Shown: positions 9,126-22,176, numbered from the stretch's first letter. The stretch is DNA of 64,000 nucleotides from Delphinus delphis (GCF_949987515.2 NC_082697.1:21707730-21771729); one strand, 5' to 3'. Notes: generated from the letters alone by a model not told the origin. Numbers and translations: made by a program.

Positions 9126-10600
9126 TGTGCCCTACCACCCTCCACCGACCCTTACTGGGCTCAGGCTTCATAGGGATGTGGTATGATCGTCCAGCTCTCC
9201 CGCTCATTCATTCCTGCAGGGAGCATTGCCAGGCCCTGCGCCCAGCCCAGAACCTGATAAGACCATGCCCTCCGTGAGGAGCTCCTGCGGCAGCAGCGGG
9301 GAGGGCATCGAGGCAGTCCTGCAGGCGCATGATCACTGTGCTGTGTCATTGGGGCTGTGTGGAGTTAGGGAGAGACCTCATTTGCGAGGCCGGATGTCAG
9401 CACCTCAACATGAATTCCCTTAATTATTTTTTACAAGCCCCGAAATGACAAGATCCTAAAAGGGAGAGGAACACCTAGACGGTGCTCTTTCCTGAGAGGC
9501 CAGAACCCTGGCTTTGCATCCCTGCTTGGCCACCAGCTCGCCTAGGACCGTCCATGGATTTTTCCCTCTTGGAAAGAAATCACTGCCCATTCGGCCTCCT
9601 CCTCATGAGGAACTGGTGCGGGGATGTTTGAGAGTGCCCTGTCAGATACGGGGTAAGCACGAACCTTCTCCACAGACTAACCCTTTGAGCGGTTCTGGCC
9701 TCTCACCTCTTTTCCTGGACAACCTGTGGAGAGTCTACAGGGGGACGCCTCACTGCTTCTTCTGAAGCTAAACTCTGCCGATCCCCGCCCCACACTGCTA
9801 GTGGCCGCCCTCTAGGGCAGGGCGGGGAGCTGAGCCCTGGGCCTGATCCCCACCCCCTTGCCACGTGACCTTGCTCTCCTCTGCTCATTCTTCTCCAGGC
9901 ACCGCCCCCCAACGCCCATCTGTTCACCTAGGAGGGGTTGGCCCAGGAAGTCTTTCACCTTTCGAAAGCCATCTTCTGTGAAATATCAGTGAACTTTATC
10001 CTTGTTACTTCAGTCTTAAAGGTATTGGTTGAAAGAAAGTATGTTAAGACAAGCAAGCATTTAATCAAAGGGTTTTTTGCATTAAAGAATAAACTTTACA
10101 TCTCTGGGGTGCAGAAGTGTCAAGAATCTTAGAGTCAAAGCAGACTTGGGAGGGTCTCTGAGGGAGGAAGACAAACATAACCCTTCCTTGGTTCCCTGTT
10201 GCTTGTGGTCCTGACTCAGCTTGGCTGTCAAAGCCCTGAACCACCCTTGAGGGTGGGGGCTTGATCTTTGTCCCTTGACCAGGCACAGCACCTGTCTGAC
10301 CAGGCCTGGATAGAACCTGCTGGTTGGCTGGCCAGGGCCGCGGATGGCTGGAAGGCTCAGTCAATCTCCAGACCCCCTAAGGAGCTGAGTGGCCCTTACT
10401 CTCCTAGAGAGTAAGGGCCCTTACACTCCCTTACGCTCCTAGAAGTGCGGGAATTCAATGCGCCTCCCAAGGCTCCTCTTGGCAACTCTGAAGTGGCAGT
10501 ATTTCTAGCCTCTAGGGTCATATTTTACACACAGACACTAATATGTCACAAAAGATACGTAAGAAGAACCTTGTAAAAGGCTCTATAGCCTGGTATCCTT
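9126..10600. other. Intergenic DNA, no gene seen
   Basis: Single-copy sequence with a weak antisense L2 3' end near 9190-9340. At 10391-10419 there is a perfect 13-bp inverted repeat with a 3-nt spacer. No reading frame I can recognise. Confidence 0.5.
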
Positions 10601-10604
10601 CCTG

Positions 10605-10715
10605 TGGCAACAGGTGGCTGTGAATCACCTCCCCTCCCTGGGCCTCAGTTTCCCCATGTGTAAAATGAAGCAGTTGGACTAGATAATCCTTGAGTTCCTT
10701 TCTAGCTCTAGCATC
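10605..10715 (+). repeat. MIR-family SINE fragment
   Basis: Reads cctgggcctcagtttcccc, then gtgtaaaatgaagcagttgg and a trailing gagttcctttctagctctag, the core and 3' side of a MIR-family element. Confidence 0.75.
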
Positions 10716-11283
10716 ACCCTCAGATGCCCTGGTACCCAGAACAGTAATTGGACAAGGGGCATGGTGACCCCAGGATCTGGGTCAGTCCACATCTTGGAGC
10801 ATGGCGGAACCGATGGCTGCAGCCCCCTGGAAGCTGAACGTGGCAGGAACTGGCTGAGAGATTTTTTTGCTGATGGTGAAATGTCCTGGCAGAGTCTATG
10901 CAGGTAGGTTGATACAGGTGAGGGGAGGGGTTGGGCTGTCCCTCCCTTGTGGTCCCCAAGTAACATATCCTTGCAGAGTCAGAAGCTTCCAGGACTGTTT
11001 GCTGGGTGCCAGCTAGATTCAGCCACTCATATTGGCAAAGTGGGTGAACCGTCTTTCCGCACACTGTCCTGGCAGGGCTTGCAGAAAGACTTCCTGCTGC
11101 CACCCTTAAATGCTTCCCTGCAATTCATCGTTATTGTGTCTAGAATCATACCTTCCTATAGCCTTTTGGTTCCCTGTCCAGGTGGCATATTCTCTGAGGA
11201 TGTTGTGGTCCTGATGCCGTAACCAGCCAGGAATAACTTAGCTCAGTGTCAGAGCCACAAGGGGAAGACTTGTCCAAAGTTGG

Positions 11284-12170
11284 AACTCTGACTATTGAAA
11301 GAAAAATAATAATCCATTTTCAACCTCACCTCAGAGCACACCCCCAAATTCAAAAACTTTTGATCAGAAAGGAGACATAAACCCATTAAAAACCAGAGAG
11401 AAAAAAAAAAAAGAGAGAAAAGGAATTGGATATTTAAAGTGTCTGAAAGGGGGAGCCCCTCTAAGCTAAAAAGCAACAAAATGCAAGAAGGCAAAGACCG
11501 ACCAATTTGAATACATCAAAACTAAGTATTTCCAAAGTCAAACAATATCACAAGCAGAACCAAAAGGCAGAGTGGGTAAACTGTTTGCAGATCCATACTG
11601 TGTAAAAGATCACACGCAAAAGCTTAACAGTGAAAATGCAACAGATAGGTATGTAATTCATGTAAACAGCTCACAGAAGAGGAAATAGAACTGACAAAAT
11701 TTTTTGAAAAAATATTCAATTTCACTAATAACAGAAGATCAAAGATAAAAAACAAAAAAGAAGCACTAGTTTTCACCAACAAATTAGGGGAAAAATGTTT
11801 AAGAATACTCAATGCTGGGCTTCCCTGGTGGCGCAGTGGTTGAGAGTCCACCTGCCGATGCAGGGGACACGGGTTCGTGCCCCGGTCTGGGAAGATCCCA
11901 CATGCCGCGGAGCGGCTGGGCCCGTGAGCCATGGCCGCTGAGCCTGCGCGTCCGGAGCCTGTGCTCTGCAATGGGAGGGGCCACAGCAGTGAGAGGCCCG
12001 CGTACCGCAAAAAAAAAAAAAAGAATACTCAATGCTGATGAGGATACAGTGGAAGAGGCACTAAGTGCGAAGGGGAGTGTGAATTGGTGTAAGTTTTTGG
12101 AAAGTAATATGATAGTCAAAGAGAGGAGAGAGATGAAAGTTTCAAGAAAGGGCAAATGGCCTATATATTT
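11284..12170 (+). repeat. L1 LINE fragment, interrupted by a CHR-2 SINE
   Basis: A-rich sequence such as gaatacatcaaaactaagta and ttttcaccaacaaattagg resembles the end of L1 ORF2 in sense orientation. The CHR-2 SINE at 11817-12020 splits it, so the L1 is older. No intact reading frame remains. Confidence 0.65.
11817..12020 (+). mobile_element. CHR-2 type cetacean SINE with target-site duplication
   Basis: Starts ggcttccctggtggcgcagt, contains the A-box remnant (tggcgcagtggttgaga) and B-box remnant (ggttcgtgcccc), and ends in gtaccgc plus poly-A. A 16-bp target-site duplication, aagaatactcaatgct, flanks it at 11801-11816 and 12021-12036. This tRNA-derived SINE belongs to the CHR families of whales and relatives. 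Confidence 0.95.
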
Positions 12171-12175
12171 ATACA

Positions 12176-14200
12176 ACATTTATTGAGTGTCTACTTTGTG
12201 TCAGGCATGGTGCTGGGTGTTAAAATGTGAAGATAAGATATATTGTCTGCTCTTGGGCACACAGTCAAAGAGGTAGAAAAACACAGATTCTAAAATGATA
12301 TGTAGTAAGAAGGCCAGAGCTGTGCTTGGGACACATGCAAAGCATGGAGCAGCTGGGGTGGGTGGTACAAGTGTGAAGCTTTATGGGAGTATCCAGGGAG
12401 GTTCCTAGAAGAGGTGCCTGGATGAGTAGGAGTTATTCAGGTAGAGGACAGAGACAGAAGTGAGAGGCATCATGGATGAACTCATAGACAGGGTTGCCAA
12501 AGTGTGAAATAAGAGGCAGGGGATGGAGAAGGCGGGACCGGATCACCTAGTGACTGTCTAATTGAAGAGTTTGGTCTTTTTCCTCTTGACAACAGGGAGT
12601 CACTGAAGCATTTTGAGTGGGCACGTGCCATGGTAAGATTTCTGTTTTAAGATGATGACTCTGGTTACTTGGAGACATTTGGAGGTGTGAGAACCAGTGA
12701 GGAGATGATTGCTTTGGTCCAGGTAGAGAGGGCAAGGCCTGAATTAGGGTGGGGGCCAAGAGGATGAAGAGAAGGTAAAGTTAGGAGAAGCTGCTGACTG
12801 ACTGTTGCTGGGGTCAAAGAAAGAGAGTCAAGGATGCCTCCCCTGTTTGTGTCTTGGGCGGATAGGAGAATACCCAGGAGAAAGAGCAGGCTTGGGGGGG
12901 CTAGAAGAGGATCGTTGAGCTCCATTTTGGACAAGTTGAATGAAAGGTGGGCATCCAGGTGGAGACGGCCTGTGAGGAGCTAGGAGAGAGCTTGGATCCC
13001 AGCAGAGATTTGAATGAAAGATTTGGGTTGTGACTGATGGCAGTTGTAGCCATGGACTTTTGTGAGCTGCCCTAGGAGAATGGCAGCTGAGAAGAGAAAG
13101 GGGGTCTAAGACAGAGAACCTCTCCCCCATTTAAGGGTGGGCAGAGAGAAAGAAAAGCTCACAAAGGCAAAAGAGAAAGCAGAAAGATATGGAAAAAGCA
13201 CCTGGAGCCTGTGTTGGCATGGAAACACAGGGATGTGGAGCGTTTCCAAGAGAGAATAATCAGCCGACAAAAGAGAAAAGCCAGTTAAGTAAGGACTGAG
13301 GGCCTGGCTGGAGCAATTAGGGGCCCCTAGATCCTCACAGGGGCAGTTCCTGTGAGAGGTGGGTCAGAAGCCCCCACAAGGTGGGCAGAGGAAAGTGAAA
13401 GGGGGAGGCAAAGCAGGCAGCATGGCACCTGTCCTGGGGAGTTCGGAATATGGGGGAGAAGCTGCTAGGGCTATGATTTGAGTCAGGATGAAATTCTGGG
13501 CTGGGCTGAGAGGAAACAAGGATAGACATGATGGAAAAGAGGTTGAAAGGGCTGTCACCTAAAGTCCTCTTGTCTGTATAAATCAGAGGCAAGATCAAAG
13601 GGCATGGGTGGTAAGGAGGAATAATGGCTATTGGTGACCTTGACTAGAGCTGTTGTCAAGTAAGAAAGTCTACATGCCAGTTTGGAGCTCACAGAGGAAG
13701 TGTGGACATCTCCCTAGGGGGTAGATGGAGAACTAGGAGAAGGTGCCGAGTTCATGGAGGAGGGCCAGACTCAGCTGTGACTGACACTTCAGGGATGGAT
13801 GCAGGAAGAGGATGCTGCTGCGGAGACTGAGAAGCAGTGGCCGGAGGAGAGGACCGAAAAAGTGGGGGCCCTAGAAGCCCAGGGAGGAGAGCGTTTCCAG
13901 AGGTCAGGGTGGCCATTTATGTGCCAGATGCACAGAAGTCAGGGGAGGTGAGAGCATCCCGTGGACCTGGTCTTTGGGGACCCCTGCCATAGCAACTCTG
14001 GGGGAGGGGGAGAAGCCCAACTGGGTGGGGGTGATCTGGAGACTGGCTGAGAAAGCAGGAGGGAAAAGGGAGACCTGAGAGGACAGAAGTTTCTAGAAGG
14101 TGCTGTTTCTTACACACTGACATTTGGAGGGAGGAGGGCTATGCGAGGACAGAAGAGCAGGGACAGGTAATGAACGGGGCCCCGGGAGCAGTGGGATTAA
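12176..14200 (-). repeat. L2 (CR1-clade) LINE, antisense
   Basis: It opens on the plus strand with the reverse of an L2 3' end (tattgagtgtctactttgtg). Further right the minus strand reads LSKMELNDPLLAPPSLLF and later GGILDSLSLTPA, recognisable as decayed L2 ORF2 downstream of the reverse-transcriptase core. There are many stops and frameshifts. The right-hand part (13860-14200) is shared with 31220-31570. Confidence 0.75.
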
Positions 14201-14209
14201 GTGTATAGG

Positions 14210-14520
14210 TGAAGGGATTAGTTGTGTTCGTGGAAAGGGGAAAAATTAAATCATGTACATTTTACCAAGTAATCTGATCTCTGTGTTTTTCTGGAGGTTG
14301 TTTTTATGCCCTCCCAGTACTGACTACAGCTCTAATTAGCAGTAGTTTCATCCTGCCTGATGTCTGGGGCTGTGTCTTATTCATTTTTGTACCTTTCGGT
14401 ACCTAGCAACAGGCAGCGAGCTAGGTAGAGACAGAATAATTGTTTTCTGCTTGAAATCAAATGTCTGAAATGGAGGTTCAGAATTTTTTAACCACAAAGA
14501 TTTTGTGACAAATACCAAGG
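14210..14520. repeat. Dispersed duplicated block, copy 1
   Basis: Contains ctctaattagcagtagtttc, the phrase acctagcaacaggcag, and tgcttgaaatcaaatgtctg. Related blocks in the same orientation occur near 17410-17720, 31580-31870, 37600-37840, 45300-45600 and 50560-50750. The 31580 copy is closest to this one. Confidence 0.75.
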
Positions 14521-14664
14521 AATTAACAGACAGGGAAATAAGAGTCAAGCTGTCTGTATGTGAGGCTGTCTGGGTCTCAGGAAATGCACTCTGCGCTCTG
14601 GTGCGGGCACAGCTCTTTATAGTTTTTATGGTGAGGTTGTGACCATTGTCTCATCTGGTCATGG

Positions 14665-14790
14665 CAAACCCACTTTCCTTCCCCTAGTGAGGCAGACAGC
14701 TACCGTTAGTCCCATTTCACAGGTTAGGAAGCTGAGGCCCAGAGAGGCAGGATAGAGGGAAGGAATGATGGGCATTGAAGTCGGTGGGGA
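14665..14790 (-). repeat. MIR SINE fragment
   Basis: The plus strand reads cccatttcacaggttaggaa then gctgaggcccagagaggcag, the MIR core in reverse. Confidence 0.75.
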
Positions 14791-15059
14791 TAGGGCACAA
14801 TCTTGAATGCTTCATTCAGGGTCTTCACCAGCACTACCTGGTGGTATCTCCTAGACATTGAGGAATTCTATTTCTTCCAAAGTCAAGAGGGAGCCTTGGT
14901 CTAACTGGCGGAGCTCGGGCCTCATTCCATCCTCTGACAGGACTCGGGTGGTGAGAGGCAAGACCTGAAGGAGAGGCCTCTGTGGCTTCTGTGTGAGAGA
15001 GCATCCCATGTCCCACCACAGCCACGTAAAATAGGGAACAGGAAATCTCCCTAAACAAG

Positions 15060-15990
15060 CGTTGTTAGGGTGGAATAAGGGATGCTAGAAAGCCCAACGC
15101 CACCGCCCCCCCCAGACATCCATTATAGGAAGTAACCAGGCAGAGGCAGGGAGACCTGTTAGGAGGCCAGGGTCCAGATAAGAGAGGGAGAGGCCTGAAC
15201 TAGACCAGTGGATATGGAAATAGATCCAAAACTTGGAGATAAGAACCAGAAATGATGGATCATTAGCTATTAGGGGGAGAGAGAGGGTGAAGACAAAGAC
15301 TCCCATGTGTCTCTGGGGTCTTGACGGTGGAGAGACCTCTGGGAAGGGGACCACAGCATGGGGAGCCAATGTGAGGGGCAAGACAGTGGTCTCAGATACA
15401 GCCAAGGGGTCAGGGTCATAGCCAAGTGGAGCCCAGCAGGCACTTGGATCAAGGGTCTGGGGCTCAGGAAGAGATTCTACTGGAAGTACTGGCCCAGGGC
15501 CATGACCGCTCGAGTAATGGGAACCCGGAGAATGAGTGAGATCACCAGAGAATGGGGCAGGGCCCAGGGCAGAATCATGAGTTACAGTGACATTTGAAGA
15601 ACCAATCAAGGTGTGGGTAGGCGACAAAGGAGAAAGAAAAGGAAAGGCCTGAGACGCGCGGCAACCAACCAGAAGAGTGGGTTGCCATGGAAACCAACGT
15701 AGTGAAGAGTTTCAAGGAGAAAGTAATCAACATTGTCAAATGCAGCAGAGAATTCCAGTAAGATAAAGACAGGATTTTTTTCTTTAGATTTGATGATGAG
15801 TAAGCTTTTGATGACCTTAATAAGAGCATTTTGGAGGAGTGATGGGGCATAAGCTTAAATAATGTTGAGATGTGAGGGAGAGGTGAATCTGTCGCCAAGG
15901 GTCCTTTGAGGAATCTGGAAAGAAGACTTGGAGATGTGAAGGACAGGGGTGGGAAAGTTGAGCGTAGGAAAGGCAGGAGCAAGTTCATAG
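15060..15990 (-). repeat. L2 LINE ORF2-derived segment, antisense
   Basis: The minus strand carries long open stretches resembling L2 ORF2, for example LSYWNSLLHLTMLITFSLKL and FTLSLPLIANDPSFLVL, where intact elements have the catalytic YADDS context. It is decayed, with no functional frame. A near copy of the 15660-15760 part occurs at 28200-28300 and a weaker one at 35700-35790. Confidence 0.75.
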
Positions 15991-16029
15991 GCAGATGTCA
16001 ACGCTCAAATGTGACGTGTTGTTTAGTGA

Positions 16030-16930
16030 CGACAAAAGTTTATTCATTCTACATATTCTAGTTTACCACCTATTTTGTGCCTGGCATTGTGCCTAGCACT
16101 GTGGATTCTGTGGTGAATGAGTTAAAATAGGCAGATTTCCTGTTCTCATGGAGCTTGTATGGTAGTAGGGGAGAAAGACGTGAATCAGATAATCACACAC
16201 ATAAATGTATAACTTTTGACAGGCACTCCAAAAGAAAGGTGCCAAGTGCTGGAGGGTGCACAACAAGGGGACCTGCCCTAGGCCAACTCCAGGAGGCTTC
16301 CCTGAGGAGGTGACACTTGAACCAAGTTAAGGAGACAGAGTTAACTGGACAGAACAAATTGGAGAAGAGCATTCGGGGCAGAGGGAACAGTGTGTGCAAA
16401 GCAAGGTGCTGTGAGACCAGAGAGGCAGGCAGTGCTGGCTGGGCAGAGCTTTAGAGGCCGGGGCTGAGCTCCTGTGTCCATCATGAGAGTGAGGGACACG
16501 TGCCTGAGGCCTGCCCTAGTATCTCCTGTGATCTGAGACTCTGGCTGGTCCATGGAGAAGTCATTAGAGGAATCACTTAGGGAGACCAGGTAGGAAGCTT
16601 CTGTCTGGACACAACACATTCTGGTCAGTCTTGGTGCTGGATGGATTGAAGAGGGGGAGGGAGAGGAGGAGGTATTCCAGAAGTCCCCTGAGTTTCTGGC
16701 TTGCCTTACTGGTGGCGTGGCAGTCCTTTTCTACAAAGAAACTAGGCCTGTGAGGCAGACCCCAAGTCTGGTGGTAGACAGCTGAGGCACCCAAGCTGGG
16801 ACGTGGGGAGGAGGTGGCTGAATGCATGGACCTGGAACACAGAGTGAGACCGGTTCAGAACTCCTGAGGGGTCCTGAGTGGAAATGTAAATTGAAGTGGT
16901 ATCAGGTTTCTGGAGCATTCTGAGGGGATG
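16030..16930 (-). repeat. L2 LINE 3' portion, antisense
   Basis: Begins with an inverted L2 3' end (gtgcctggcattgtgcctag) and continues with aggcttccctgaggaggtga and ggcagagggaacagtgtgtg, phrases typical of reversed L2. Confidence 0.75.
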
Positions 16931-17409
16931 AGGGAGGCTGAGGAAGAAGAGGCCAGGCACCAACGACTGGGGCCTGTAAAAGGAAAGAACGACCCCCCTA
17001 AGGTACAGAAAAGAAAGGGCCAGAGAGGTCTTTCCCCAGAAAGATGGAGTGGTCATCAGTGGGTATGTGGAGAAAGGTCAGGGGTCAAGGGCACATCCAC
17101 AAGCCCCTCCGATGTGCAACTGCAGAATCACCATAGTGCCCCTGGAATTGGGCAGCCTGGGGTCCCTGCTGATTGCCACCCCCAGGACCCATGGGAGACC
17201 TCTGGGGACCTTAATGGAGGCAGCTTTTGCGGGGTGGGGGGGTGATTAAGGAGAGGAAGGAGAGAGGCAGCAAAGTCTAGGCCCTTTAAATTAAATTTTA
17301 GTCTTCAAGGAAAGAGCAGTGCTGGCATATGAATATTCTGAGGGAACGGAGCCTGAGTAATGGAGTGATTAAGGATGGAGACAATTAGTGAAATGAGTTC
17401 CCACGGGGG

Positions 17410-17720
17410 TTGGGTTCAAGTGTGGTGATGGATAAATTAGTTTGGGGCAATAATGCGTATTTGACTGAATGGGGCAAAATTTAATTATTTACCTTTTAGA
17501 GGGTAACTTGATCTCCATGTTCTTTTGGGAGCTTTTATCTGACCTATGTACCAACTACAGCTCTAATTAGCACCATTTTTATCCTGTCTCATGGCTGGGA
17601 TCCTGTCTTCTTATTTTTCGTGTTTCTCAGCACCTAGCAACAGGCAGTAAGCTCTTTGGGTGCTGAATCAATATTATCTGCCTTGGAATGAAAAATCTGA
17701 AGTCAACATTCACACTTTTT
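17410..17720. repeat. Dispersed duplicated block, copy 2
   Basis: Shares the shared phrases in order: gggcaaaatttaatta, ctctaattagcaccat, cacctagcaacaggcagtaa, and a tail gaatgaaaaatctgaagt. It is more diverged than copies 1 and 3. Confidence 0.65.
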
Positions 17721-20700
17721 GACCAGAAAGAATCTGTGACGATTCTCCGGAATTATGATGCAGGAGAGAATTGGGGTATTAAGTCATGGTGGCAGGGGTT
17801 TGCACGGGTGGGTAGGTGGAGAAAAAGTAAAGAAGTCGGCTCTCCTCGTCCTTATAAGCTCTGTGCCATTTATGCATGTTCACATTCATCATCTCATGTG
17901 AACTTCACCTTCCCCCACAAGCAACAGAGCATCACCCTACATCACAGAGGAGGGAACAGAAACTGGAGAAGCAAGTGCCTTTCTGACATAGAGCACAAGT
18001 AGCAGGAGCTGGATTCAACCTCAGTCCATCCAGGATCACAGTCCTTCTTCCCAGGACCAGGTTGAGCTGAGAGGAAGAAGAAGAGGGGTCTGTGAGGTCC
18101 AGGTGGAGACGCTCCGCAGGCACGTGCGGAAGGTTGGAGGTACGGTCCGACTGGAAACAGGATATTAAAGCATCGTATCAAACTGCGGTGATAACATCTG
18201 CAGCGCTAGCACTAGGGCAGGTAGCACTCTTGTCTAAGAAACCTCCCCCCCACGTGAATGATATTTACATTGAAGCCCTCTGTATTTTTTTTTTAATGTT
18301 TTTCTTTAACCCATCTGAAACGGATTTCCGTGTATGGTGTGACACAGAGATCTAATTTGATCTTTTTCCAAATGGATAACCAGTTGGCTAAGCACCATTT
18401 ATTGTCCCAACACTATCTTTTCTCCCAGTTCCCTACGTCTACACTCTGTTCAGGTCTGTTGAGCTGTTTGTCTCCTTCTGGGCCAATACCAGATTTTAAT
18501 GAGCAAAAGCTTTATCTTACTACCCAGTAAGTTGAGCGCCCCTCCCTTCCTTGCCCTTTATTCTTTTTTAAAATTATCTTGGTCGTATTGCACATTTACT
18601 TTTTCATATACACTTTCGAATCAGCTTGTCAAAGTTCCATGAAAAAAATCCTGTGGGAATTTTGTGTGGGATTTCATTGAAGGGAGAAATAACATCTTTA
18701 GGATATCAGTTCTTCCCATCCGTGAACATGGTATCTGTCTCCATTTAATCAAAGTCTTATTTGTTTGGTTTGATTTTTAATGTCTTTTAATAAAGGTTGG
18801 TTGCTTTTGTCATAAAGGTTTTTCACATTTCTTATTAGGTTTATTCCTGAGTACCTTATCAGTGTTGCTCCTTTTGTGAGTGTAAAAGGTTTTGCTTTTT
18901 GCTTTCCAAATTTTAATCAATTTACTAATCACGATGCTTCATTCGCAGACACACACTCGGAGTAAATGTGCTTTGTCCCGGGGCACACAAATGAGAGCAC
19001 AGCACACATATAAAGTAGAACTAATTGGCTGGAAATGAATTAGAATTTTTGAATTAAAATTTAATTATATAAGTAATACATGAATACATTTTCCTTTAAA
19101 TAAAATTATAGTATTACAGATAAAGAAGTCTCTACTGAACAGCCCCCCGCCCCTAGATCCCTCTCCCCCTCCCGAGGTAGCTCTCTTAGGCTTTTGCTGT
19201 TCATCCAAAATGTTTTCCGATGCCCATTGAAACACATCTTCTGTTCTCTTTTCGTGTGTTTGCACAGACGTGATGTGTACAAGCTGGAGGTGTTGCTCTC
19301 AGCTTAGTGCGCCCTGTGGGACTCCTGGTGTAGCCGACGTGCTCTGCCGCAGTGTTCCTTGCAGCTGGCGACTGGCGGCCTTAGGATTACACCATGTTTG
19401 ATTTTCTTGTTTCCTATTGATTGACTATTAAAATGTTTCCAGTGTCGTTCCATTAAGACAAACCTGTAAGAGCATCTTATAATTGTTCATTTTGCACATG
19501 TACAAGTATTTCTCTGGGATAGATACTTAGAAATGGAACTGATGGGTCATAAGGTATTCATATCTTAAATTCTAATAGAAATTTCTGAAGTGTTCTCCAA
19601 ATTGCCTTCTAATGTAATCTCCTGCTAGCAGCGTGTGTGTGTCCATTTCCCCAGACCACGTCCAAGTTTTCCATTTTTAACCAGTCTGATGAGTGAGAAA
19701 TAGTATCTTGCTTTAGTTGGCATTTTTCTGAATTACCTGCAAGACTGAAGTCTTCATGTGTTTACTATCCATTTTCATTTCCTCCTCTGGATTGCTTGTG
19801 CATATCCTTTGCCTGTTTCTTTTTTTTTTTTAAGGTTTTTTTTGTCTTTTTGCTATTGATTTTTAAGAGTTTTTTATTTGAATATTAATACTTTGTCATG
19901 TATATTGCAGATGTTTTCTACATTGTGATTTGTGTCATTTAATTGTGTAGTATCTTTTTGTCTTAGAGAAATTTTAACTTTGATACGATCAAATTTGTCA
20001 ATCTTACTTTTAGGCCATTTTTACAGTCTTATTTAAGAAAGTATTCCCTGTATCAAGGTCATAAGTATTTACTGTATTTCCTTCTCTAAAATTTATAGTT
20101 TCTGTATACATACATATTTAAGCCTTTATACTATATACAAAAAATAAATTCCATATGTACAAATCTTAGGATCTAACTTTAATTCCTCCCCATTCCCCCC
20201 AAATGGATAGGTAATTGTCCCAACACCATTTATGGAATAATATATCATTTCTCCGCTGATTTAGAACTGCCTCCTCTGCCTGACACTGAATTCCAATGCG
20301 GGTCTGTGTCAGAGCTCTTTCTGGTCCACTGATCTATTTGTCTACTCCTGAGCTTGCTAATATGCTTTGCTAACTGGCAGGACAAATCCCACCCTCTCTG
20401 TTGTTTTTGTAAAATTGCCTTGATCATCCTTGCATATTTGTCCCACCACATGAATTTTAAAATAGCCTGTCGAGTCTCAGGAAAAATTCTGCTGGGATTT
20501 TAATTGGGATCACATTGAGTTTTAGGTAAGTTTGAAGAAAATTGGCACCTTTATCATATTTGAGTCTTCTGCCAGTGCTCGTTGCTATTATCTCTCAGTT
20601 CCGGTCACTCTCATGTCTTTCAGGGAAGTTTTATGGTTTTCTCTAAAGTCTTGCATATTTCTTGATAAATTTATTTCTAGGTTTATTACAGGTTTTGTTG

Positions 20701-21694
20701 TCAACTGTGAATAGGGTCTCCTCTCCCTTTATTTGTTTGGCCCTTGTTTTTCCATATTTCATTTCAACCTGTTTACCGATCAGTGGGCTTGACTTGCAGA
20801 CACACACGCAAAGTGAACATTCTTCCTCCGGGGGCACAAATATGCAAGCACCACCAAACACAGAGAGCCGGCGTAATTGGCTGGAAACAAATCAGAGTAT
20901 TTTCAGATTATACTTTAATTAACGAAGTAAAGCATGAATACATTTTCCTTTTGAAAGTCGGACAATATGAATGTAACTAAAGTTTCCTTTGGCCACCCTC
21001 TGAAATCCTAGTTTCCCTCCCTCACCGGCAGTTTTATGTGTCTCCTTCCATAGAAATGTAAGTATCAATGGAGGTATTTTGAATGAATCATCCCACTCTA
21101 TAGAGATTTTACTGTAAGCTGTGTTTTTTCACTCCATCTTATATTTCTAAGATATATTGATACAAATAGCTCTTGCCAGTTCCTTTTAGTAGCTGTGTTA
21201 TATTCATTCCCATGAATGTGCTACATTTTTCCTTCCTAAGATCCATGGACATTTAGTTGCATCCTTTTCTTTCCTCCATCATAAGCAGCGCCACAGAAAA
21301 TAGCCTTACACGTGCCTCTTCTGTAATGTTTCTCTAGGATGGTGATTGAGAAGTGGAATTTGTGTTCTCAGGGTTTCCACATTTTTAGTTTTAGATGTTA
21401 CCAAAGTGTCCTCCATAATTTCTGTACCATTTAAACTTCTAGCCAGAGGATATGGGAGGACTCCTCACACCATAAGTGATTGTTTTAAATGTTTGCCAAT
21501 TTGCTGGGTGAAAAATTGAATAATTTTTTAAAGTTTATACATACCTGTTTGCTAGTGAGATTTTCATATGTGTTTTAGGCATTTGTATTTTCTCTTTTCT
21601 GAATGATCTGTTTATTTTTGCTCATTTAAAAAATTAGGTTGTTTGTCTTTATCTTATTGATTTTTGAGTTTCCTAGTGTAATCTGGATATTAAT

Positions 21695-21698
<4 letters not shown>

Positions 21699-21753
<55 letters not shown>

Positions 21754-21765
21754 ATATATATATAT
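21699..21765. repeat. (GT)n followed by (TA)n microsatellite
   Basis: About 25 GT units followed by a short TA run, sitting in the middle unit of the L1 tandem block. Confidence 0.95.
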
Positions 21766-21973
21766 GGCACATGTTTTCTTCCAGCTTGTCTGTTGCCTTC
21801 AAATTTTGTAGGGGCTTTTGTTAGACAGAAGTTATCAATTTTGACATAATCAAATTTATCCATCTTTTCCTTTATTCCTTGTATTTATATATCATGTTTA
21901 GGCCTTTCTTACTCCTAAGATTTAAGTATACTCTGTATTCCTTTCTAGTAATTTTGTTTTTATTTGGGTCTTT

Positions 21974-22176
21974 TTTTTTGTTGGGGGGTATGCGGGCCCC
22001 TCACTGTTGTGGCCTCTCCCGTTGCGGAGCACAGGCTCCGGACACGCAGGCTCAGCGGCCATGGCTCACGGGCCCAGGCGCTCCGTGGCATGTGGGATCT
22101 TCCTGGGCCGGGGCATGAACCCGTGTCCCCTGCATCGGCAGGCGGACTCTCAACCACTGCGCCACCAGGGAAGCCC
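21974..22176 (-). mobile_element. CHR-2 type cetacean SINE with target-site duplication
   Basis: The reversed element ends gccaccagggaagccc on the right. The duplication tatttgggtcttt is present at 21961-21973 and 22177-22189. It inserted after the surrounding L1 block was already duplicated, because the other units lack it. Confidence 0.93.

Noticed and set aside
11812..12186. 124-codon open frame
   Set aside because: It is translation through a CHR-2 SINE and flanking L1. The same peptide-like text appears at every CHR-2 copy.
15085..15627. 180-codon minus-strand open frame
   Set aside because: Decayed L2 LINE ORF2, interrupted on both sides. Not a host gene.
22005..22157. tRNA-like A and B boxes within the CHR SINEs
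   Set aside because: They are remnants of the tRNA ancestor of the SINE and do not fold as a complete tRNA. No true tRNA gene was seen in the window.
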